64,000 nucleotides of DNA, taken from contig JAOSKI010000003.1 of the NCBI GenBank assembly GCA_027493675.1, forward strand, positions 124,001 through 188,000. Reading direction: 5' to 3'. The notes beneath the pieces were generated by a model. It did no database searches. It saw nothing but the letters and a program-made list of their open reading frames with translations, and had not been told where the DNA came from. Position 1 is the stretch's first letter. Each line of letters starts with the position of its first letter. The position numbers were made by a program, and so were the translations under genes. This document shows, one piece after another, positions 18,842 to 27,908 of the stretch. Source of the DNA: Microthrixaceae bacterium (GTDB lineage: Bacteria; Actinomycetota; Acidimicrobiia; Acidimicrobiales; Microtrichaceae).

Positions 18842-19515
18842 CAGGCCTGAACCGGTGATCGTCGCGAAGGACCTTCGCAAGACCTTCGACAAGGGCGCCG
18901 TCACCGCGTTGCACGGCATCACCATGGAGATCGACACCGGGGAGTTCGTGGCGATCACAGGTCCCTCGGGTTGTGGGAAGTCGACGTTGCTGCACCTGCT
19001 CGCAGCCCTCGACCGGGCCGACTCGGGTGAGCTGGCCGTCGCCGGCGAGGACCTGTTCGCACTCCCGCACCCGAACCGGTTCCGACGCGATCAGGTGGGA
19101 ATCGTGTTCCAGATGCACAACCTCCTCCCGCACCTCGACGTGCTCGGCAACGTCATGGTGGCGATGCTGGGGACATCCACACGCGGCGCACACGCACGCG
19201 AACGGGCCGAGGAGCTCCTCGACGAGGTCGGGCTCGGCGGCCTGGGGCACCGCAGGCCCCCGGAGCTCTCCGGCGGGGGAGCGCCAGCGGGTGGCGCTCG
19301 CCCGCGCGCTCGCCAACGGCCCGAAGATCCTGTTGGCCGACGAACCGACGGGCAGCCTCGACAGCCAATCCAAGGCACGCGTGCTCGCACTGATGGAGCG
19401 GCTGCGCTCCGACGAGCAGGTGACCGTGGTGGTGGTCACCCACGACGAAGCCACCGCAGAGGCAGCCGACCGGGTGATACGGCTCTTCGACGGACGTGTC
19501 CTCGATCATGCCTAG
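18834..19515 (+). CDS. ABC transporter ATP-binding protein, LolD/MacB type (frameshifted)
   Basis: It starts with the GTG at 18834 inside the end of the permease gene. The protein has Walker A GPSGCGKST, the Q-loop VGIVFQMHNLLPHLDVLGNV, the signature LSGGERQRVALARALA (reached after an extra base near 19275), Walker B ILLADEPTGSLD and the switch histidine in VVVVTHDEATAEAADRV. The length of about 227 residues is typical. It powers the FtsX-type permease just upstream; together they form one exporter. No outer-membrane or membrane-fusion partner is present, as expected for a Gram-positive-type envelope. Confidence 0.92.
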
Positions 19516-19676
19516 CCCAGGTCCTTCAGTGGGTAGGTGGGTGTGATTGTGGCGCGTCCGCGGAAACGCCCTCGTGGTGCGGGACACCGGAGCTGCCCGA
19601 ACATCGGTTGACCGTTCCAGGTGGTGGTCGAAACGGCGGTCGAGACGATCCGCCGGGGCTGCGGTATCCTTGGGTC

Positions 19677-19889
19677 GTGGCGCTGGAGGAATCACTGCCG
19701 ATCCAGCAGGATGCAAGGGCGCCCGTGACCCCGCGCCACAGGCTTGGTGCTAGGGCAACTCGCGGGGTCGCACCTTCGAGCATGTGCTCGCCGACTACCC
19801 CTATCCGAGCGCGAAGACATCCTTGCCGCCCTTGAGTACGCGGCGGCGGTCGTTGATAACGCGAACTGCCACTCGTTCGACCTGCGGAA
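19677..19889 (+). CDS. DUF433-family antitoxin, frameshifted remnant
   Basis: From GTG 19677 the sequence starts VALEESLPIQQDARAPVTPR. Family-like pieces then appear in successive frames: LVLGQLAG, FEHVLADYP and LSEREDILAALEYAAAVVDN, the C-terminal helix-turn-helix of DUF433, followed by RELPLVRPA. At least three indels in 200 bases break it. DUF433 proteins are small DNA-binding partners of DUF5615 PIN-like toxins, and that toxin follows directly, so the pair is recognisable although no continuous reading frame remains. Whether the breaks are real or sequence error cannot be decided here. Confidence 0.6.
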
Positions 19890-20287
19890 GCTGCGCTCGA
19901 CGCGAACCTGTCGCCCAGCTTGAGAGCTGGGCTGAGGAGGCAGGATTTTGAGACGATCCACGTAGTGGATGTCGCTCTGCAGAGGGCATCAGATGAAGAG
20001 ATATTCCGATACGCCGCCGAGAGCTCCTATGTGGTGGTGACTGCAGATGCCGACTTTGGTGCGCTGCTCGCACTTCGTCGCGCGACGGCACCCTCGGTCC
20101 TGCAACTCCGCGGGGTGGCGGGACTCGCGCCCACGGTCCATCTCTCTTTGATGGTCGACCATCTGGTGACCGTAAAGACTTCCCCCAAGCACACACAAAG
20201 AGAAGGGAGGCCCACGTTGATCTCGAAGCGGGCGCCATCGTGTCGTTGAGCCCCACGCGACTGGCCGTGCGCCGGCTTCCCGTGTGA
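19884..20287 (+). CDS. DUF5615 PIN-like toxin of a VapC-type pair (frameshifted)
   Basis: The sequence contains LDANLSPSLRAGLRRQDFET, a PIN-like N-terminus with the first acidic residue of the active site, then DVALQRASDEEIFRYAAESS and VVTADADFGALLALRRATAP, which holds the second acidic cluster, then VLQLRGVAGLAP. A shift near 20200 leads to the family-like C-terminus DLEAGAIVSLSPTRLAVRRL with TGA at 20285-20287. The usual MKLLLDANL start is blurred by an indel near 19885. Predicted function is ribonuclease toxin neutralised by the DUF433 protein upstream. The pair lies between an ABC exporter and an IS110-type element, a common setting for such modules. Confidence 0.72.
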
Positions 20288-20658
20288 AGCAGTTCCTGTA
20301 CCCGCACGAGTCCTGGGGTCGCTGGGGTGTGTCCGCGTTCCATGCCCGAGGCGAGATCGAGGCGGAGTCAAGAACCGCTCTCGCGAGGTCTCTTCACCCA
20401 GACAGACGGGGGCCGGCCACCACTACCCGGCCCACCTATGGGATCAGGCCGGGTCCTGTAGGACTTGGTTCCGAGCCCGCTGACCGGTGAGCACTTCTCC
20501 ACCTGAGATCTGGATCTCTGGAGTCAGAGCGTGCCCCGGCTGGTTGGTGAGGACTGCCCATAGCACCGATGGGGTGTCGTGCCCGAGCACTGATCCATTA
20601 GGCCGTGTCGGGCGCCCTCCGGGTTCGTGTCGTGACCACAACCTGGAGGCAGGAACAC
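20288..20658 (+). ncRNA. IS110 leader region, possible bridge RNA
   Basis: These 370 bases hold no credible protein gene. They lie directly upstream of an IS110-family transposase, the place where IS110-group elements encode their structured bridge RNA in the left end. Several short self-complementary stretches are visible, for example GAGATC/GATCTC near 20505-20520 and a GGATCA/TGATCC pair between about 20442 and 20595. The transposase start has a strong GGAGG at about 20645. The RNA call is inference from position; I could not fold the sequence, and the left end of the element is not defined because IS110 elements lack terminal inverted repeats. Confidence 0.35.
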
Positions 20659-21845
20659 GTGATCTTCGTCGGAGACGACTGGGCTGAGCCCACCAGACAT
20701 CTACATCTGCGACCCCGCGGCACCGCCTGGCTGCTCGCGGTTCCCGAAGGCATCGACGGCGCCGGTGCCTACACGAGCTCATCGCCACTCACGCCGAGGA
20801 CCCGGCCGAGGGGTGGTGGGATGAGACCGACCGGGGCTGTGGGTCAGTCACTGATCGAGGCCGGCTACGCCGTGGTCGGGTCAACCCGCGGCGGCGTGCG
20901 CTACGGGACCGCCACAGCCTTCGGGGCCAAGTCCGACCCCGGCGACGCCAGATGCTGGCCGAATGGTCCGCACCGACCGCACAACCACGGCCATCGCGGT
21001 GACAGCGACCTGGCCGAAGGCCTCAAGGTTCTGGCCCGAGCCATCAGAACCTGATCTGGGAACGGACCCGCCACCCAACCGGCTCCGCTGGCGCTGGCAG
21101 TACTTCCCCGCCGCCTTGTCCACCTTCGAGGGCCTCGCCGATCGTGACACCATCGCCGTGTTGGGCCGAGCCCCACGCCCGCCGAAGCAGCCCGCTCACC
21201 CCGGCCAGGTCCGCCGTGCTGCGCCGGGGGAGCACCGCAACATCGAACCCGAGCGCAAGAATCGTCGAGAGTTCCGCACCGACGCCCTCACCGCTCCCGC
21301 CGAGGTGGTGTCAGCTTTCGCCGCTACCACCGCACAGGTGGCGATCATCGCGCGCTCAACGAACAGATCGCCGCGCTCAACACCGAGCTGGCCGACCTCT
21401 TGAGAAGCACCCGGACGCCGACATCTACCTCTCCCTGCCAGGAATCGGTGTCATCCTCGGCCGGGTGCTCGCAGAGTTCGGGGAGACCCGAACCGCTACG
21501 ACAACCAAGTCTCGCAAGAACTACGCGGCACGTCACCCATCACCGATCAGGCACCCAGCGTCGCCTCGCCCGCTTCATAGCCCGCCCGACTCGCAGACGC
21601 CATCGACCAATGGGCGTTCTGCTCACTGTCCAACAGCCCCGGCGCCCGCGCCCTCTACGACCACGCCGCCTCCAAGGGACTCCCACCCAAGCCCTCCGCG
21701 CCTCGGCAACCGCCTCGTCGGCATCCTCACGGCTGCCTCACCCACCACAGCACCTACGACGAGACCACCGCATGGGCACACCGCAACGACCAACCCCTCA
21801 ACATCGCCTCTTGACACCTACCACTCTGGGGTGTCTGACTACTGA
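20440..21845 (+). mobile_element. IS110-family insertion element, approximate extent
   Basis: The extent covers the transposase, a part of the noncoding leader and about 30 bases after the stop codon, before the 3' end of the AAA ATPase gene at 21907. No terminal inverted repeats or target duplications were found, in line with the family, which recombines at a short core without duplication. The true ends could lie up to 150 bases either way on the left. Confidence 0.5.
20659..21814 (+). pseudogene. IS110-family transposase, broken by many frameshifts
   Basis: Starting from GTG 20659 (GGAGG upstream), the pieces in three frames rebuild an IS110 DEDD-type transposase: FVGDDWAE (first aspartate), ETDRG preceded by a valine-rich strand, SLIEAGYAV, KSDPGDA (DxxxD region), DLAEGLKVLARA, LIWERTRH-like and QYFPAALSTFEGLADRDTIA. 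The C-terminal Tnp_20 domain follows: HPDADIYLSLPGIGVILG, KNYAGTSPIT (serine catalytic region), QWAFCSLSNSPGARALYD and AWAHRNDQPLNIAS, with TGA at 21812-21814. At least eight frame changes are needed in 1.15 kb, denser than in neighbouring genes, so real decay is more plausible here than elsewhere. Confidence 0.8.
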
Positions 21846-21906
21846 ACAGCTAGGGGCGGCGTCGGCCACACCGCCCGACGCGGCGCGGGCCCAGCGCGAG
21901 CGGCTC

Positions 21907-23452
21907 TCAGAACTCGCGGGTGAAGTACAGCGCCATCACCCGGTCGATCATCTCGGGTGTCAGCTCGGGTTCGATCCCCAGGTAGGCGCATATGGACCCG
22001 GCCAGCTTGCAGACCGTGCCCGGCAGGTACGCCCGCAGCTCACCGTCGCCCTGGGTACGGGCGGAAGTACCTGAGGTGCTCCGCGGCACCCTCGGCGACC
22101 CTGATCCCCTTGGCCTCGGTCACCCGGCGCAGGATCTCGTCGAACTCGGTGTCGCTGCACGCGCCCACGAACACCTTGGAGTGGATGCGGCGGAAGAACG
22201 CGTCGTCGCCCAGCTTGGTCGGTTGCATGTTCGTGGACAGCACCACCTTGAGATCGAAGGGCACCTCGAACTTGCGGCCCATGAGGGTCAGGTAGTCGAT
22301 CCCACGGTCGAGCGGAACGATCCAACGGTTCAACAGCTCCTCTGGCGAGGCGCTCTGGCGGCCGAAGTCGTCGATCACGAAGATGCCGTTGTTCGCCTTG
22401 AGCTGAAGTGGTGCGAGGTACACACCCGAGTCCGCTTCGAGGGCCAGGTCGAGCATCCCTGCGTGCAGCTCGCCGCCGGCGATGACCGCCGGTCGTTCAC
22501 AGGCGACCCAGCGAGGATCCAGTCCCGGCGGTTGGTGTTCGATCGCGGTGTGCAGGGTCGGGTCGTGGACGGTGACGATCTGTCCCTCGACCTCGAAGCA
22601 GTACGGGATGAGCACGTGGTCGTGGTGTGCACGCACGATGCGCTCCGCGACGCTCGACTTGCCGGTGCCGGGCGGTCCGTAGAGGAACATGGCGCCGTCA
22701 CCGTGGATCGCGGGACCGAGCTCGTCGAGCAGGTCCGGTGCGATGACCAGGTCGCCGAAGGCGTCGCTGAGGATCTGCCGGTCGAGGTGCAGGCTCGGGT
22801 GCTGGGAGCGGACCACCTCGGTGTACAACGCGAGCGAGACCGGCACGGGGCCCATGTAGCGGCACTCGGTGGAACGCTGGTTCGCATGGTTGCGCCCGGC
22901 CTCGGTCGGCCCGACCACGTACGAGCGGCCGTCCATGCCCTGGTACTCCACCAGGTTGCGGTCGCGCATGGTCTGCACGACCACGTCGACGAGGTTCGCC
23001 GACAGGTGCAGCTTGTCTGCGATCGCCGTGGTGTTGTTGCGGACGTCCACCACGATCTGGCGAAGCACGATGTCCTCCAGCACCGCCGGGTTGATGCCGA
23101 GCCCCTCGGGCAACGCCGGTGGCCGAAGGCGGCTCTCCAGGGACGGCTGCTCGACGGGTCGACCATCGCATCCCGCACCGTCGGTGACACGGGTTGCGTC
23201 GTGTGGCAGCTCAGCGGTCGGATCGAGGCCACCGTCGTAGAGCTGCTCCCAGTCGCTTGGCGCCTCGGCCTGCGGACCCGACTCGCTCACCACGGACGCG
23301 GCGCCCTCGTGAGGAGCGACGACCGCCTCGGAGCCCGGATTCCCGGCGGGTTCCAGCAGAGCAGTGTCCGCCGGTCGGTCGTACCAGGCACCACTGGGCG
23401 GCTCGAAGGGGAACTCCGTCGCCTCGGAAACGGTGTGCGCTCTGTGATCCAT
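21907..23452 (-). CDS. AAA ATPase with winged-helix-like middle domain
   Basis: A protein of about 515 residues starting at ATG 23450-23452 (an ATG at 23527 is also in frame). The first ~110 residues are acidic and low in structure (EAVVAPHEGAASVVSESGPQ). Next comes a helical domain like a winged helix (EDIVLRQIVVDVRNNTTAIA; LVDVVVQTMRDRNLVEYQGM), then an AAA module with Walker A FLYGPPGTGKSSVAERI, Walker B-like NNGIFVIDDFGRQ, sensor-like KVVLSTNM and arginine-finger-like DAFFRRIHSKV. The last ~45 residues (LRAYLPGTVCKLAGSICAYL...) are in another frame after a shift near 22065. Relatives occur in several phyla as predicted ATPases of unknown role. Its substrate and partners are not evident. 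Confidence 0.75.
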
Positions 23453-23615
23453 CGGTGCCCTTCGGTCGCGCACCGAAAACGGACGCGACAGCGGCCCCGG
23501 TGCTGGTGCAACAGCTACCGCGGACATCGGTCGGATCCCACGGTGCCTTGAGCACCACGGGCAGACCCCGTGAACCCGCCGCCAACAGGCGGGGACGGCT
23601 CGTTACGATCCCCGC

Positions 23616-24372
23616 ATGACGAAGCGCTCCAAGGGTCTCGTGCTCGCAGGCATCGCGGTGCTGGTGGTGGGGCTGGGCATCGGGGCCTGGTTCGCCTTCC
23701 TCCAAGGCGATGCGCCACCGGCGGTGGACCTCGACACAGCCACCGAACAGCTCACGTCCACCACCACCGAGGGGGAGCGACTCCGGGAACGACTCTCCCG
23801 AGGGAGGACCCGGCGGCATCGACGGAACCTGGGTGGTGGACACCGAGTCCGGCGAGTTCGACTTCGACAGCGCCACCGGCTCCTTCGCGGGGTTCCGCAT
23901 CGGCGAGGAGCTGGCGAACATCGGCACCACCGAGGCCGTGGGACGCACCGGCGAGGTGAGCGGCGAGATGACGATCGCGGATTCCACCCTGACCGCAACC
24001 GAGGTCACCGTCGAGGTGAGCACCCTGACCTCCGACCGGCCACGACGCGACGACCGGATGCACGAGGCGCTCGGCACGGGCCAGTTCCCCGAAGCCACCT
24101 TCGAGGCTCACCGAGGAGGTGGAGCTCGGCGACGGTGCACCCGAGGGCGAGGACGTCTCGGTGGACGCCATCGGAACCTGACGATCCACGGGGTGACCAA
24201 CGAGGTGACCGCGAAGCTCCAGGCCCGGCTGACCGACGGCACCGCAGTGGTGGTGGGCAGCATTCCGGTCACCCTCGCCGACTACGACATCGACGCCCCG
24301 GGTTCACCGGTGGTGCTGTCGGTCTCCGACGAGGCGACCGTGGAGTTCCAGTTGCTGTTCGTACCAGCCTGA
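23616..24372 (+). CDS. YceI-family protein with N-terminal membrane anchor (frameshifted)
   Basis: The ATG at 23616 starts MTKRSKGLVLAGIAVLVVG, a membrane anchor or uncleaved signal. After a low-complexity linker comes a YceI-like lipocalin fold: GTWVVDTESGEFDFDSATGS, ASFAGFRIGEELANIG, GEMTIADSTLTATEVTVEVS, TSDRPRRDDRMHEAL, then LTIHGVTNEVTAKLQARL and VTLADYDIDAPGSPVVLSVS. YceI proteins bind isoprenoid or other lipids at the cell surface. A shift near 23795 joins the anchor to the domain, and two compensating shifts near 24110 and 24165 scramble about 18 residues. It ends convergently 9 bases from the acyl-CoA dehydrogenase stop. Confidence 0.83.
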
Positions 24373-24380
24373 CCCGCTGC

Positions 24381-25694
24381 TCAGGGCGTTCTTCGGGAGG
24401 CTGGAGAACGGCACCTTGTCTATTGCCGGGTGTCATGTGGCGCCCGCGCCCACGCGCGCGCTGATGTTGTTGCGGTTCCTGGTGGGTCCCGCTGTGGGGC
24501 GGGGGGGGGGGTGTAGGGGGGGCGCCGTCACCACCCCCGGGAGCAGGGGCCCGCGGGGGCGTCGGTCCTCGCCGCGGGGGGGGGTCGGGCAGGGGCGTGA
24601 GACTTCCGGCGCGCCCCCAATGCGGCGCGCCGGGGCGGCGGGGGGGGCGGCGCGCCCGCGCCCCCCTGGGAGTGGTTGGGCCGGCCGGGGCGGGGGGGCC
24701 CCGGGGGGGGGGGGGGGCGGCGGCACACGCCGGGGAGGCGGCGCCCCCCTCCCATGATGTGCAACCGCACGAGGTCCTGACGGATCGTGGGATCGTCGGC
24801 GGTGCCGTTGCCCTTGGCCAGGTCTATGTGCAGTTGGGCGGCCGATCGCCTGGGACGGTCCTTGTCGGTCGTCTTGGAGGACTTCTTCGAGGGCGGCTCG
24901 GCCGGCACGAAGTCCCCCGCCCGGCGATCCAGGTTCCCTGCGATGGTGCCGGGCACCGCGGTCGCGACCGCTCCTCCCCCGCCGGTGCCCAGCCCGGCGC
25001 GCTCGTTGGCGAGGGTGGTGTTGGCGACCGCCCAACCGGAGTTGACCCCGCCCACCGCCGCATCCGCCGGCGCGCGGGCATCGGTGAGGAACACCTCGTT
25101 GAACAGGGCGTGTCCGGTCATCTCGTACAGCGGCCTGAGCTCGACCGCGTCCTGGTGCATGTCGATGGCCATCCACGTGATGCCGCGGTGCTTGGGGGCG
25201 TCGGGTCGGTGCGGACCAGGAGCATGCCCATGTCGGCAACCGTGCCCAGTGAGGTCCACACCTTCTGGCCGTTGACGATCCACTCGTCCCCGTCGAGCTC
25301 CGCTTTGCACGTGAGCCCCGCCAGGTCCGAACCTGCGCCGGGCTCGCTGAAGAGCTGGCACCACCCCTGGCGCCCCGTGACGATGTCACGCACGTAGGTG
25401 TCGATCTGCTCCGGGAGCCGTGCTCGGCGATCGTCGGCGCTGCGAGCAGCAGGCCCAGACCCGAAGGCGCACCCAGGGCCCCGAAGGAGCCGATCTCGCG
25501 CGACACGACCACACCGTCGCTTCGCGAGAGGCCACGCCCGTAGGCGTCCTCGGGCAGGTTCGGAGCCGACCAGCCGGCAAGGCCCAGGCGCTCCACCACT
25601 GGGCCACGGTGAGGTCCGGGTCCCAGTTCTCGGAGAGCCAGGTGCGGACCTCCTCCTCCAGGTCCGTCGACGGGTTCGTGGTCGTGTCGGTCAT
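24381..25694 (-). CDS. Acyl-CoA dehydrogenase, C-terminal half corrupted
   Basis: The FAD enzyme oxidises acyl-CoA to enoyl-CoA. From the ATG at 25692-25694: [60 protein letters not shown] (flavin/substrate motif), [28 protein letters not shown] and [19 protein letters not shown]. Small shifts lie near 25620, 25420 and 25200. From about 24750 the reading breaks down in the G-run stretch. The far end is recognisable again as [11 protein letters not shown] and [12 protein letters not shown], followed by TGA 24381-24383 after one extra C, so the gene spans the corrupted part and would be about 435 residues long. The catalytic glutamate region cannot be read. Confidence 0.85.
24490..24745. other. 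Corrupted low-complexity G-run stretch inside a gene
   Basis: In these ~255 bases runs of 7 to 15 G are frequent, while the sequence on either side belongs to one acyl-CoA dehydrogenase gene. A conserved coding region would not become this poor in A and T. I read it as failed base calling or consensus, not biology. Gene content across it should not be interpreted. Confidence 0.75.
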
Positions 25695-25715
25695 GTGTCC
25701 CCCCCTCGTGCGGCC

Positions 25716-26227
25716 TCAACCGCGTTCGTGAATGTGCCCGGCGGTGGAACCACCGAGCGGGATCGCCTCCAGCCCCATCTTGGAGTGGTCCCAGCTACGT
25801 ATGCGCTCGACATGCAAGCGCACGGCCACCCGCTTCGCCAACATGAGCTCCACGAACGGCCTGACGTCCCCTCGAGAGTAGGGGCCGTTGTAGCGTTCCC
25901 ACACGCTCACCCCGACGTCCCAGAGCCGGTCGGGATCCTCCACGATCTCCGCGGTGCCGTCGATCGACACACCCCGCAGGCAGTCGTAGGTCTCGCCGTC
26001 CTCCACCAGCACGGTCACACGGGGATCACGACGCAGGTTGACGGCCTTCTGCGAGCGCGACTTGGTCTCGAACCAGATCTCGCCGTCGATCATCGCGTAC
26101 CACATGGCGACGAGATGCGGACGACCGTCCGCGCCGATGGTCGCAGGGTCGCGGTGCGACTGCGCTCGATGTAGGCACGCACCTCGGCGGGCGTCATCGC
26201 CACCTTGGAGCGCTCGTTGGTGCCCAT
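25716..26227 (-). CDS. Pyridoxamine 5'-phosphate oxidase-like flavoprotein (PPOX family)
   Basis: After correcting a shift near 26150 the protein reads MGTNERSKVAMTPAEVRAYI, ERSRTATLATIGADGRPHLV, AMWYAMIDGEIWFETKSRSQ, KAVNLRRDPRVTVLVEDGET and later YDCLRGVSIDGTAEIVEDPD. This is the split-barrel fold of PPOX class F420- or FMN-dependent enzymes; the GADGRPH...W.Y pattern is typical of the actinobacterial F420-binding branch. The substrate is unknown. The start is the ATG at 26225-26227. The gene lies 35 bp downstream of a small membrane-protein gene on the same strand and 21 bp upstream of the acyl-CoA dehydrogenase start, so the three may be one transcript. Confidence 0.82.
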
Positions 26228-26262
26228 CAGGGGCACCCTACCCGGCTCTGCGCCGGAGCGGT

Positions 26263-26501
26263 TCAGCCGGCGCCGCCGGAGGATCCTCCCGAGCGGGACG
26301 GCTCGTAGGGCTCCAGGGCGGAATCGGAGGTCAGCTGCTTGACGATCGCGAGGATGACCCCCGATCACGCCGAGCACGATGATGAGCTTCAGCAGCTTGT
26401 GTGACTTCTTCGCCGCCACTTCCGGTGACATCGTCGAGGGCATCGCTGAGGATGTCGATCGTGTCGTCCAGGACGGCGGTTTCCTTGGTCGCGGTGCGCA
26501 T
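26263..26501 (-). CDS. Small single-span membrane protein
   Basis: The ATG at 26499-26501 follows GGGAG at a good distance. The protein begins MRTATKETAVLDDTIDILSD, an acidic helix. After a shift near 26420 it continues VAAKKSHKLLKLIIVLGVIG with a strong membrane helix. After a second shift at a G run near 26360 it ends with VILAIVKQLTSDSALEPYEP and a glycine/serine tail, with TGA at 26263-26265. About 78 residues. No family is recognised. The joined sequence is much more protein-like than any of the three single frames, which supports the call. Confidence 0.55.
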
Positions 26502-26641
26502 TGTTTCTCCCTGGGGTGGCGGACCGACCGCATCCCCTCGGGGTGCGGAACGGCGTGTTCAACGCCTTCACACTATCGGGCGCCGGCCAGGATGCGCGTC
26601 GGGTGCCACGAAGTGGTCACGGGCGGCGCGAGACTGAGGCG

Positions 26642-27883
26642 ATGCAGCGCCGCCGAGCCCACTCGCCAGCCGTTCCCGCTCGCCGCAGACGGACCCTGGT
26701 CGTGTCGGTGCTCGCCGCCGTGACGCTCGCAGTTGCCTGTTCGTCAACCGGCGACGCACAGCAGCACGCAGACACCTCGGCGGATACGGCCCCGGACAAC
26801 CCTCGGGGCACTCCGGCTGCGAGCCCACCTGAGGGCGAGTTCCCCGGCACCGAGTGGCGAACCGTCACCGCGGCAGATGCTGGGATGGACCAGGCCGTAC
26901 TCGACGATGTCGCGGCGCAGGCCGAACTGGGCGACTCCAACTGCCTGGTCGTGACCCGCGACGGCCGGCTCGTGGGCGAGTGGTACTGGAACGGCACGGG
27001 TCCACAGAGCACCCAGGAGGTGTTCTCCGCGTCCAAGTCCTTCACGAGCGTGCTGGCGGGCATCGCGTCGGACGACGGCGACCTGCAGGTGAGCGACAGC
27101 GCATCGGAGTGGATACCCGAATGGACCGGCACGCCATCGGAAGCCGTGACCGTCGAGCACCTGCTCAACAACACCTCGGGCCGCTTCCAGGACTTCGACA
27201 CCGACTACGTGCAGATGGCCGCACTGGCCGACGACAAGACCGCGTTCGCGATCGGGCTCGACCAGCAGTCCGACCCCGGCACCACGTGGGTCTACAACAA
27301 CGCCGCCATCCAGACCCTCGAGGCGGTCATCGGTGGCGCCACCGGTGAGGACGTCGCCGACTTCGCCCAGCAGCGCCTGTTCGATCCGCTCGGCATGACC
27401 GACTCGGGTTGGGCCCGTGACCGCGCCGGCAACCCCATGACGTTCATGGGCGTGCAGTCGACCTGTCGTGACATGGCACGCTTCGGCCTCCTGGCGTTGA
27501 ACAAGGGGAACTGGGACGGCGAGCAGATCGTCTCGGAGGACTGGATGGACCGCTCCACAGGCGAGTCCAGCCAGGATCTCAACTCGGCCTACGGCTGGTT
27601 GTGGTGGCTGAACCGTCCCGGCACCGTGCTGGGGGCCGAGACCGCCGGCGGTGGCGACGGCGGGGATTCGCCCACGGAGTCCCAGCTCGTCACCGGCGCA
27701 CCCGAGGACATGTTCTTCGCGCAGGGCCTGGGGGGCCAGGTGATTGCGATCGACCCCGGCACCCGGACCGTGGTTGCCCGCCTGGGACCGTCCACCTACC
27801 CGCCGGGGACCGACAGGTTCACCACCGAGGACGTGGCCCGCGTGGCAACCGAGGCGGTGACGGGCCCGGACCGGGCGGACTGA
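26642..27883 (+). CDS. Serine hydrolase lipoprotein, class C beta-lactamase family
   Basis: An intact 413-residue protein from ATG 26642. The signal peptide is RRRRTLVVSVLAAVTLAVAC with a lipobox cysteine, then a serine/threonine/proline-rich linker. The catalytic domain shows EVFSASKSFTSVLAGIA (SxxK), VTVEHLLNNTSGRFQDF, TTWVYNNAAIQTLEAVIGGA (YxN) and, near the end, FFAQGLGGQVIAIDPGTRTV, where the usual third motif HxG is replaced by GLGG. It acts outside the cell on an unknown ester, amide or peptide. The three serine hydrolases in this window differ in signal peptides and motifs, so they are not recent duplicates. Confidence 0.88.
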   Translation: MQRRRAHSPAVPARRRRTLVVSVLAAVTLAVACSSTGDAQQHADTSADTAPDNPRGTPAASPPEGEFPGTEWRTVTAADAGMDQAVLDDVAAQAELGDSNCLVVTRDGRLVGEWYWNGTGPQSTQEVFSASKSFTSVLAGIASDDGDLQVSDSASEWIPEWTGTPSEAVTVEHLLNNTSGRFQDFDTDYVQMAALADDKTAFAIGLDQQSDPGTTWVYNNAAIQTLEAVIGGATGEDVADFAQQRLFDPLGMTDSGWARDRAGNPMTFMGVQSTCRDMARFGLLALNKGNWDGEQIVSEDWMDRSTGESSQDLNSAYGWLWWLNRPGTVLGAETAGGGDGGDSPTESQLVTGAPEDMFFAQGLGGQVIAIDPGTRTVVARLGPSTYPPGTDRFTTEDVARVATEAVTGPDRAD

Positions 27884-27908
27884 GGCCACCCCGGCAGGGA
27901 TCCCACGG

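Noticed and set aside
19516..21906. Prophage or integrative element boundaries around the accessory patch
   Set aside because: No integrase other than the IS110 transposase, no tRNA target and no flanking direct repeats were seen.
24433..24760. A proline-rich protein encoded in the G-run stretch
   Set aside because: The proline and arginine runs are products of corrupted homopolymers inside the acyl-CoA dehydrogenase gene.
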